Below, piece by piece: positions 13,178 through 24,500 of a DNA stretch of 64,000 nucleotides. The notes under the pieces are model-generated. The model was given only the letters and a program-made list of their open reading frames with translations, did not search any database and was not told the origin of the DNA. The position numbers were made by a program, and so were the translations under genes. Origin of the DNA: Liolophura sinensis. Its lineage: Eukaryota > Mollusca > Polyplacophora > Chitonida > Chitonidae. The first letter of the stretch is position 1. Each line of letters starts with the position of its first letter. The DNA lies in assembly GCF_032854445.1 (NCBI RefSeq), contig NC_088295.1, forward strand, positions 94,421,805 through 94,485,804. The letters are read 5' to 3'.

Positions 13178-13857
13178 GACTTGTTCTTAGGCAAAATGGA
13201 GTCGCCCACAACGGATTTTGTCGCCGACTTTATAATTTATCAACTTGAGGTACATATTAGAATTTTATTTATGGCATGCACTTGCAAGGAAATGCAAACT
13301 CTTTTCATTTGTATTTCATTGAAATTTAAATTTTCTTCTCCTTTAATGTTTGTGTATGTAAATAGACACAGGTGTCTTGACTGTGTGATGAACCGGTATT
13401 CTGGGCTGGATACGCAGTGTATCTCCTGGTGTGTTCCTGGTCAACAGGGGTAATTAAGTTTATCACCATTTGTCTGATAATTTCTTTATAATATCGTTTG
13501 CAACAATATTGCTGTACTTTGTGAGTTGAGAAAATATATTGGTGCGCACACTTCGCCAAGCGTTTACTGTGTATGATTTTGTATATTAGTAACTGTATAT
13601 ACGATAACAACTAATAACCAGCTCTCGGAGTTAAAAATACTTAAATATGGATTATTCTCTAATCTACACAAATTGTTTATTGTACATTTTTGAAATGAAT
13701 ATATCTGTGTAACATGACGTATGTCACATTCAGTGTTTATATTCATAGGGTTATTCACGGGACCAGTGAATAAAATTATAGGCCTACACATGAAGACCTC
13801 GCCACCACAACTCGTGTGTGAGGGAGTGCATGGGGCTTATTGTCGTACTTAATAATT
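13178..13857. other. Intergenic AT-rich sequence
   Basis: Unique AT-rich DNA. A plus-strand ATG at 13197 opens an 18-codon segment followed by GAG|GTACAT, which could be a first exon with a weak donor, but no downstream exon was found. A fragment of SINE family B tail lies near 13815-13870. Confidence 0.4.
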
Positions 13858-14035
13858 TTTCAGTCATATCGGTTGTTTTATCTCATTCTCTTTATGAAAC
13901 TGTTACATCGGGTGTTGTATCTTCTTCACCTTATCAAACTGTCTGTTTCACAGGCTGTTGTATCTTATTCCCCTAAGCCTGTCCATTACATGGGCTGATG
14001 TATTTCAATCCCCTAATCAAACTGTTCATTACATG
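13858..14035. repeat. Diverged 43-bp repeat copies
   Basis: About four degenerate copies of the 10915-12065 unit (CATCGGGTGTTGTATC, TTATCAAACTGTC, ACATGGGCTGATGTAT) directly abut a SINE family B tail fragment. They lie 1.8 kb from the main array. Confidence 0.75.
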
Positions 14036-14374
14036 AGCAGTATATATTCCAAGTGAACAGATCAACTGTGTAAAACTGAAGGTTACATTCGCAGGAGCGT
14101 TTAAGACGAGACTCCACTCAACTCCATGGAGTTGGTCTCGGGTGACTTTAGACATATCAATTTATGACAGAACTGCGAATTGAGTACAACCAGTACAGAT
14201 TCCATTTGGCTTCAGATCCCACGCCCACACAACACTTGAGTTGAGCGGAGTTCTGTTTTAAGTTATTCTGCACGCCAAGCTTAAGGAAACTAATCTTAAC
14301 ATCTCATTGACTGTCACAACAGATAGTGTGTTTTATTCTTAAAGTCTTAAGTCTTAAAGTTGTCTAAACCAAGA

Positions 14375-14828
14375 CATGCACTTTATCCATATGTTTATCT
14401 GATTGCTGTTTAATAAAATACACAATAATACATGCACTTTATCCATTTGTTTATCTGATTGCTGTTTAATAAAATACACAATAATACATGCACTTTATCC
14501 ATTTGTTTATCTGATTGCTGTTTTACAAAATACACAATAATACATGCACTTTATCCATTTGTTTATCTGATGCTGTTTTATAAAATACAAAATAATACAT
14601 GCACTTTATCCATATGTTTATCTGATTGCTGTTTAATAAAATACACAATAATACATGCACTTTATCCATTTGTTTATCTGATTGCTGTTTTACAAAATAC
14701 ACAATAATACATGCACTTTATCCATTTGTTTATCTGATTGCTGTTTTACAAAATACACAATAATACATGCACTTTATCCATTTGTTTATCTGATTGCTGT
14801 TTTATAAAATACACAATAATATATGCAC
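14375..14828. repeat. 56-bp minisatellite
   Basis: Eight copies of a 56-bp AT-rich unit, with CATGCACTTTATCCATTTGT and the ATACACAATAATA end; starts at 14375, 14431, 14487 and so on. One copy is 55 bp (TGATGCTG for TGATTGCTG). Copies differ by a few substitutions only. The array lies 3' of the RRP1 gene. Confidence 0.95.
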
Positions 14829-14995
14829 TTCACATCTATAACTAACAATCAGGTGTCAAATATCAAAGAAATGCCATCTGCAGAATTCTCTCACAAACAG
14901 ACCATAACCACTGACAGATAATACATAATTTTATATACTCATTCAGCAATGGTATATTTGTATTTATATTTGGTATATTTGTTTAACACCATAAT

Positions 14996-15001
14996 TTTAT
15001 T
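14996..15001 (-). terminator. Candidate polyadenylation signal of RRP1
   Basis: AATAAA on the minus strand, about 350 bp beyond the RRP1 stop codon. It is the nearest canonical hexamer I noticed downstream of the gene; no transcript evidence is available, so assignment is tentative. Confidence 0.35.
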
Positions 15002-15347
15002 CAGTTTGAGATGACAAATCATTTATCATCACTAAAAGTTTGGTGCTTGTTCCTAAACTTTGCAAACAATGAGCAGTTGTTTTAGAAAAGGAGAATTGGA
15101 TGAGAAACTGATGGTCAGAGTACATGTCAAGACGAACAGGTTAGGAACAGCTGTCCTGTCTGCACAGTGCTATCCTTATACTACAAGCATGGCCACACAT
15201 TGTTCTCTGTGTCAGAGTACAGTCCTTGTCTAGCAGCAGACACACCTGTAGCAGGACAGTAAGACAGGAGACAGCAGGGGATGCACACGCTGGGGGGCTA
15301 GCAAACCATATCCAGGTGATTTCTGCCAAGGTAAAGGCCATAAATGA

Positions 15348-15505
15348 TCAGAAGAAATCAGATGCTCTCAGTCGTCTCCCTTTGGTCTTGGAGTTGCTTC
15401 CCTTTAACCTTGGCCTGGTTAGAGGAGACTTGAGAATACTCTGGTCAGGTTTGGTTTCGGGGTTGAATGGTATCTCTGCGCTGACGTTCATGCTGTCATT
15501 AAAAT
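15348..15505 (-). CDS. RRP1: RRP1 exon 11 (stop codon)
   Basis: Acceptor GTGTTTGCAG|ATTTTAATG; residues 586-637 and TGA. Contains DFNDSMN, SILK and the C-terminal RRLRASDFF. The end of the protein matches the family, so no further coding exon is expected. Confidence 0.93.
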
Positions 15506-18500
15506 CTGCAAACACAATGGGATAGAGCAAATATCAGGGAGACCCAGGTGGAGAAGTGGTGCACCATACAATTCATTCCTGGAATACCATATCCCTATAC
15601 TGAATTTATCCTGCAACAACGCTCCCGTAGGGAAATGAGCATTTCTTTGAGTGAAGAGGTTTCGCACGATGCGCATGATTACCAGGGAGAGAGCAGCGCT
15701 GCTGAGTACTCCACTGCTGACTGTACACACAGCAGCTGAATATGAACAGGAATGAAGTGCCTGGGACGCGCAGCGAGAAAACCACAGCCAAACAAATCAG
15801 CTAGAGCTTACCTTGTGAGGTGTTCCTCTTCATATCAAAGCTAACCCGCTTCTTCACAGCTGAGTGCGCTCCATTGCTAACGTGTGTCTGCAAAGTTCAA
15901 CATACCGTTGGGTCAGGCAATTAAAAACCCAGAGCCGTGAGTGTGCCATTCCCACCCAGGCATCACCATAAACACATCACAAATACATAAAAACAGATGT
16001 GGTGGTGAGGGTGGTGAAGAGCTACATGTAAAATCATTGTGCATTACATGAATGCAAAACCTGATTTTTAAACATGCAGTGCCTTTTGTTATATCATTCT
16101 AAACATTTACCTCAATTCTACTACACAAAAGACAGTAATTATGAAATGTTCACATGGGGCATCAAATATGAAACATCCATATCGTGCTTTTGTGCTTTCC
16201 AATGTGTAAAATCTGAGCAAAATGTAGGCAGTATTTTCTGAGATACCACCCTTAACATGCTGACAAGAGCATATTCTTTGTACAGGTGAGCTAAAACTCC
16301 CTGACATGCAGATTTACCTACCATCTTATTGCTCTTTTTGACAGGTTCTGTCTGTGGTGGTCGTAACTTCGTGAATGCCTTCCTGACAAAAGCTGGCGGC
16401 GTTTTCAACCCTTCCTCAAACTGAGCAAAACTGGCAGGAGCGGCCTTGACCTCTGTTTTCCTATGATGCTTCTGACAAGGAAACTTCCCCTGCTGAAGTG
16501 TGGGGTCAAAGCCACTAAACTTGCCCTTGTATTTCTTGTTAGGTATCCAGATGTCCACTTCTTCCCCGGGTGGATCGTCTGGAACTGTTTCTGAACTGTT
16601 TGTGGAGCTAACATTGTCAATGGATTTTCTTTTCTTCTTTGATTTGACATTTTCCTCTGTATTCTCGGAGATAAGCATATTTATGGACTCATTGTTTGTC
16701 ACTTTCTTCTTTTTCTTGTGTTTCTTCTTCTCAGGAGCTTCTTGCTCTCTTGAATCCTCAGAACTAGCCATGTTTATGTTGACATCTACAGTCAATATAT
16801 CTTGTTCCTTTTTATTGCCATTTTTTCGTGCTTTTTTGGGAACAGCTACCTCTTCAATGTCTGCCTCCTCCATCTCTATGGCAAAGGACTGGTCATTTTC
16901 TGAGCTAATCTCCTTTCCAGATTTCCCTTTCTTCTTTATCTCCTTTTCAAGTTTGTGCTCTTCTGCAATGATTCCCACTAGAAAACACATGGTAATTAGC
17001 CATTAATTTTTACATTTATGGCGTGTGTGAAGGAAAAGAAAACTCTGTCATACAGATAGAAGTACATGTACATGTTAGGTTGACACACAAAAACAAGTCA
17101 TGTAGCTGGGCCCAGAGTTCTTCAGTGTCTGGAGGTAATATTGTATTGCCTCCATTCACCTAACATTCTGTGTGCCTATAGGTCACATTGCTGGTAACAA
17201 AAGCTGACTACACAGAGAACACTCTGCCTTTTCGTTTGCTGACCAAACAGATTGAATTATGACATCACAATAAATGTATGGCTTGTTGATAGACAGCCAC
17301 AATTGGAGCCTTGTAGTTTCTAACTTTCAGATGAAAAATATCAAGACATGTTTATACAGACTACATGCGATGGACTTCCATCTCCCCAAAACTGATCCGA
17401 GTGTTTTCATTTAAGACTGACTCACTGAGCTTTTCTCGTTTCCTCCTCTTCCTCTCGCTGAGTCCGCTTTGTTCGTATAAGTGCTTGTCCAGCTTCTCTA
17501 GTCTCCTCACAGCTGAGCTGATGTCAGAGGACTGTATAGGGTCCTGGTGCTCATTCACCCCCTCTGTACCTTCATCAGGCAGAATACCCTTACAGACATT
17601 CTGCAGCCTGCCAACACATTTACACACATAACTATAAAAGCTGATGTCAGAGGACTGTATAGGGTCCTGGTGCTCATTCACCCCCTCTGTACCTTCATCA
17701 GGCAGAATACCCTTACAGACATTCTGCAGCCTGCCAACACATTTACACACATAACTATAAAAGCTGATGTCAGAGGACTGTATAGGGTCCTGGTGCTCAT
17801 TCACCCCCTCTGTACCTTCATCAGGCAGAATACCCTTACAGACATTCTGCAGCCTGCCAACACATTTACACACATAACTATAAAAGCTGATGTCAGAGGA
17901 CTGTATAGGGTCCTGGTGCTCATTCACCCCCTCTGTACCTTCATCAGGCAGAATACCCTTACAGACATTCTGCAGCCTGCCAACACATTTACACACATAA
18001 CTATAAAAGCTGATGTCAGAGGACTGTATAGGGTCCTGGTGCTCATTCACCCCCTCTGTACCTTCATCAGGCAGAATACCCTTACAGACATTCTGCAGCC
18101 TGCCAACACATTTACACACATAACTATAAAAGCTGATGTCAGAGGACTGTATAGGGTCCTGGTGCTCATTCACCCCCTCTGTACCTTCATCAGGCAGAAT
18201 ACCCTTACAGACATTCTGCAGCCTGCCAACACATTTACACACATAACTATAAAAGCTGATGTCAGAGGACTGTATAGGGTCCTGGTGCTCATTCACCCCC
18301 TCTGTACCTTCATCAGGCAGAATACCCTTACAGACATTCTGCAGCCTGCCAACACATTTACACACATAACTATAAAAGCTGATGTCAGAGGACTGTATAG
18401 GGTCCTGGTGCTCATTCACCCCCTCTGTACCTTCATCAGGCAGAATACCCTTAGACATTCTGCAGCCTGCCAACACATTTACACACATAACTATAAAAGC

Positions 18501-21500
18501 TGATGTCAGAGGACTGTATAGGGTCCTGGTGCTCATTCACCCCCTCTGTACCTTCATCAGGCAGAATACCCTTACAGACATTCTGCAGCCTGCCAACACA
18601 TTTACACACATAACTATAAAAGCTGATGTCAGAGGACTGTATAGGGTCCTGGTGCTCATTCACCCCCTCTGTACCTTCATCAGGCAGAATACCCTTACAG
18701 ACATTCTGCAGCCTGCCAACACATTTACACACATAACTATAAAAGCTGATGTCAGAGGACTGTATAGGGTCCTGGTGCTCATTCACCCCCTCTGTACCTT
18801 CATCAGGCAGAATACCCTTACAGACATTCTGCAGCCTGCCAACACATTTACACACACTGACTTTTTTTATCTTTATCTGATATGTATTTCTTTATTAATT
18901 CCTTTATTTAACTAGTGTTTAATGCCATACTTCCGGTACTCTGCATTTATATAATCAGATAGATATATGGGTGAAGGACCCAGTGTGCCTTGGGAATGGT
19001 CATAACTCCAGTTCTGCCTGACTGAAGGATACACCCACTGGCTGCCTGACTGAAGGATACACCCACTGGCTGCCTGACTGAAGGATACACCCACTGGCTG
19101 CCTGACTGAAGGATACACCCACTGGGCACCTGACTGAAGGATACACCCACTGGCTGCCTGACTGAAGGATACACCCACTGGCTGCCTGACTGAAGGATAC
19201 ACCCACTGGCTGCCTGACTGAAGGATACACCCAGTGGCTGCCTGACTGAAGGATACACCCAGTGGCTGCCTGACTGAAGGATACACCCACTGGGCGCCTG
19301 ACTGAAGGATACACCCACTGGCTGCCTGACTGAAGGATACACCCACTGGCTGCCTGACTGAAGGATACACCCACTGGCTGCCTGACTGAAGGATACACCC
19401 ACTGGCTGCCTGACTGAAGGATACACCCACTGGCTGCCTGACTGAAGGATACACCCATTGGGCGCACAGTGTGATATCTTTATCCATTTTCATCTTTATA
19501 TGTGTGTAGATTAGCGGCACAATGTTCACCTGTTGTCAATCAGGTAACGGCCAATAATTACATTTTTTTTCCTATTTCTTCTCATTTTGGGGCCACCTGG
19601 CCTTCTCTTTAAGTTACTTATACATGTAACTGTAGCAGGAGTCTTTAGTTTCTTTTTTCTCACATGGTTTTCTCACCATCTAATGAACATCAAACTCATA
19701 TCTTTACTTATCCAAAAAGCTGGGATAGAAATGTTATATTCTGTTTCTGCACACTAATATCTGTCCCTGCACACTAATATCTGTCCCTGCACACTAATAT
19801 CTGTCCCAATACTACAAAGAACTAGGGTAGCAACCACTCCCCACACACTTCCTGCAAATCTTTCACTTTTAATACAGCAATGCATTACCTATTGACCAGC
19901 TGGTAGATGATTGGTCTATTTCTGGCCAGACAGGACTTGGCCTTGGCTTCTTCAAACAGCTTCTCAGCCAGGTCTTCCAGGTTAACCTGTTAACAAGAAC
20001 AGATTCCTATCACAGCACTTTCTGCCAGATCTCATATGTAAATGCATAGTTTTGTCTTTCATTAAGAATGTTAAACAAGGAGAAGTATAACTGCACTGTA
20101 CAAACATCATTTACTTGTGCCTGCTTATTCAGTTATGCTGAAGTCAATCATAAACCAAGCTACATGTAGACACCTACCTCTAACCTAGGGGCAGTATCTT
20201 CATCTGCGTCATCAACAGTTGTCTCCCCTCTTAATCTTTCTACCTCCTCATCAATGAGCTTACCAAACAGGTGGGTGATAATGTACCGTACCAGAGTTTG
20301 ACTGTAAACAACAGGTGGGTGATAATGAACAGTACCACAGTTTGACTGTTAACAACAGGTGGGCAAAAATGTACAGTACCACAGTTTGACTGCAAACAAC
20401 AGGTCAGTGAAAATGTACAGTATCACAGTCTGAATGTAAACAACAGGTGGGTGATAACGTACAGTACCACAGTTTGACTGTAAACAACAGGTGGGTGATA
20501 ATGTACAGTACCACAGTTTGACTGTAAACAACAGGTGAGTCACACTGTACAGTGCCACAGTTTGAGTGCAAACAACAGGTGGGTGATATTGTACATTACC
20601 ACAGTCTTACTGCAAACAACAGGTGGGTGATACTGTGCAGTACCACAGTCTGACTGCAAACAACAGGTGGGTGATACTGTACAGTACCACAGTCTGACTG
20701 TAAACAACAGGTGGGTGATAATGTACAGTACCACAGTTTGACTGTTAACAACAGGTGGGTGACAATGTACAGTACCACAGTCTGACTGTAAACAATAGTT
20801 CAGTGATAATGTACAGTACCACAGTTTGACTGCAAACAACAGGTAGGTGATACTGTACAGTACCACAGTCTGACTGCAAACAACAGGTGGGTGATAATGT
20901 ACAGTACCACAGTCTGACTGTAAACAACAGGTGGGTGATAATGTACAGTACCACAGTTTGACTGTAAACAACAGGTGGGTGACAATGTACAGTACCACAG
21001 TCTGACTGTAAATAATAGTTCAGTGATAATGTACAGTACCACAGTTTTACTGTAAACAACAGGTGAGTGATAATGTACAGTGCCACAGTTTGACTGCAAA
21101 CAACAGGTGGGTGATAATATACAGTACCACAGTCCGACTGCAAACAACAAGTGGGTGATAATGTACAGTACCACAGTCTGACTGTAAACAACAGACCAGT
21201 GAAAATGTACAGTACCACAGTCTGAATGTAAACAACAGGTGGGTGATAATGTACAGTACCAGAGTTTGACTGTAAACAACAGGCGGGTGATAATGTACAG
21301 TATCAAGTTTGACTGTAAACAACAGGTGGGTGATAATGTACAGTATCACAGTTTGACTGTAAACAGGTGGGTGAGTGACAATGTACCATAGTACAATTTG
21401 ACTGTATTTATTTATTTATTTGATTGGTGTTTAACGCCGTACTCAAGAATATTTCACTTATACGAAATAGACGGCGGCCAGCATTATGGTGGGAGGAAAC

Positions 21501-24500
21501 CGGGAAGAGCCCAGGGGAAATCCACCTTCCTACATACGGCGCAGAGGAAGCCAGCATGAGCTGGACTTGAACTCACAGCGATAGCATTGGTTAAAGGCTC
21601 CTGGGTCATAACGCTGCTCTAGTGCGCTAAGCAACTGAGCCACAGAGGCCTCCCACTCTGACTGTAAAATAACAGGTGGGTGATAATGTACAGTACCACA
21701 GTCTCAGTGTAAACAACAGGTGGGTAACAATGCAGCATAGCCCAGTCTGAGTGTAAACAGGTGGGTGATAATGTACAATGGCAGAGTCTGTGACTGTGAA
21801 CAACAGGTGAGTCATAAGGTACCACACCACAGTTTTTATAAAACAGGTGAGTGAGAATGTACAGTACCAAAGTCTGACTATTTATTTGACTGGTGTTTAA
21901 GCCTTACTCAAGAATATGTCACTTATAAAACAGTGGTCAGTATCAAAGGTGGAAGAAAACTGGAAACCCATGACCCGCCGAAGGTTGGTGGCAGACCTTC
22001 CCATGTATGGCTAGAAAGGAAGCCAGCTTGAGCTTCTTGGTGTAGGGCTCCTGGGTCACTATGCTGCACTACCATGCTAACCACTTGGCCACGGAGGCCC
22101 CCAGGCCTAACTGTAAACAGGATACATAATGTACCACACGCCAGTCTAAAGTGTGAACAGATCCATAACAATTATTTGATTTTGAACACATTACATGGAA
22201 AAAACAAACCTATATGTATAATATACACAGCACTATTGACTGTGAAGCCTCCTACTCAACTAGAAATAACGGAAACACCAAATGAACTTACCTCTTTAAT
22301 GCTGGCAGTTGAGAGTAGAATGGCTTAAGGAAAGACGAGACCTGACTGGCTGTTAGCTGTAAGAAATTCACACCTTCGTATAGAAAACTGTAAAGGCTTA
22401 ACTTTGATCAATCTAATTCTAGGTGTCACTGTACATTCACACCTGTCACCAATCACTCCAGATAAAGCCAGACTAGATGCCGTAAGTTATAGTAGTTTAA
22501 TTCTGACCTAGTTATAAATCCAAGTACACGGAAAAAAACATTACAGCTTCCCTGATCACATCTACACCATTGTTCAATCTAGTCTATTATCAAAAACTCT
22601 TTCAAAAGGGACTATAAAATTTAAAAGTGTCTAATGTACATTAGATAAAGCATAATATGACAGCAGCTTAAGCTTTTCCAATACACTCTGCTTCTCATTG
22701 TTTTGTACCAGGTAATTACTCCAATAGCTAATCTTGCAAACATGTGGAGTTTAAAGAATACCAACAACAAAGCACACCACCTTCAACATGACAGACAGCT
22801 CCGATGACCACAGCTACCCAGACGCTCACCTGAGCAGCCCCGACTTTAGACAGCTCCTCCAGGTAAATGTCTACAATGTGATACTTAAGGCCCTCTGGAA
22901 CGCACCCTTCACCATCAACATCAATGATCTCTGTTGTTATGATGTCTGTGAACTGAGCCAGGTGAGTGTCATCCCAGCCTTTATTCCTCAGGTACACCAG
23001 ACTTTGGTGGTGGAAGCGACGGATCAACTGCAAGGGAGACAACTCAACATAAGACCACTGACACCGGTTCTCACACGTGGATTTATAACCAGGAGACACA
23101 AATCTCGGTCATGTTACAGGTTTTGTATATACATTTGTATATACATTTGTATAACAAAATTTATTCACTTATAATCAGTTTTTTCAGCTTTCTACAACCT
23201 AAGATCGAGTACAAAGTTTCCAGCAACTCACCATCATAAACTTGTCCATTCTCCAACGATCAATGCCGTGCCATTCTCTGGCCTCCGTCCGGAAAAATAT
23301 CCGTATAAAGCTGAACACCAGTGAGGTGTTACCATCAAAACAATGAACCAAGCTGGATATAGTTGTAGCAAGTTCTTCCTGTAGAAATAAAATGTGAAAA
23401 ACTTGGAATAAATATTACGGCTTGCAAAAACAGTGTTATCCAGGATATTGCAGTGTAATTTATCTATTTATTTATTTGATTTGTTTTTTTACGCCGTACT
23501 GAAGAATATTTCCCTCATACGACGGCGGCTAGCATTATGTTGAGAGGAAACTGGACAGAGCCTGGAGGAAACCCATGACCGTTCGAAGGTTACTGGCAGT
23601 GTAATATAAACTGTGTGTTAAAATGGTGTTAAGCTGATACACTATTTAGCAATTACAAAACACGCCATAGCTTATAGAAACCCTTTACAGTAAGGTGAAT
23701 GTGCGTGGGGTTTGCTGACGTTGGTTACCGTCGCTTACTTTCACACGGGCTGAGTTAGCGACAAGATGACAAAAGTGGGTCATTAGTCCCGCGCCTGTTT
23801 CTTTACCCTACATGGCAGCTACTACCCTATGGTCCCTAATCCACACCACGCGGGGTCAAGTAACTGACTCCGTGTGCAGATCTCCCAACCAGCCATCTAT
23901 AACTATACCCATGACTTAAACTAAAGAAAATATCAAGTCTGGTGATGACTATTACAAACCTGTCAATTCCAAACACTGTCTCGATCCATGGTCATGAAAT
24001 ACAAAATACTATAATGTACCCTGCATTCCTCGAAATGGCAAACGATTGTTTCTGTAACGGTAAGTCACGTCTTGTGCAGCCTTGTCTTGTGCAGCCTGAG
24101 CCCTCATTATGTAACTAATATCTGTACATGTTTATTTTACCTACAAATGGATTTCACAGACATATATCGTGAACCTACCATTTAATTTGAGTGAAGTATG
24201 TCATTCTACGCACACATTTTCTTTATTACAATGGGAACTGTCTCCTATTGCAGAAGAGTTACCTTTTCCACAATGTGAAATCAGGAAAACTCCATTAAAC
24301 ACAGAAAACATAATTTCCGAACACTATGACAACCTTTGACCCCTTTTCCGTAGCACTGTGTACAAGTGGCATATCAGGAGCCATACAGGATTTGTCCGTG
24401 TTGTTGACATATTAGAAGTTCACACAACACTAACTGGCTATATATCAAAATGAAGTGCATGTTTTATGATTACTGGAATGCAAATATGCCCAAGTCTCGC

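Noticed and set aside
17547-18915. Plus-strand ORFs of 177-318 codons over the exon 8 array
   Set aside because: Antisense of the RRP1 repeat; a 123-bp unit open on one strand happens to be open on the other.
18912-19529. Minus-strand ORFs of 155-205 codons ([16 protein letters not shown] type)
   Set aside because: Three overlapping frames of a 28-bp intronic repeat.
15506-19888. snoRNAs in RRP1 introns, common hosts for such genes
   Set aside because: No clear C/D (TGATGA...CTGA) or H/ACA arrangement could be found by eye in the unique parts of these introns.
20349-21349. Minus-strand ORFs up to 168 codons ([13 protein letters not shown] type)
   Set aside because: Frames of the 44-bp acceptor repeat within RRP1 intron 5; could only be translated if decoy acceptors were used, which is reported as a finding and not as a gene.
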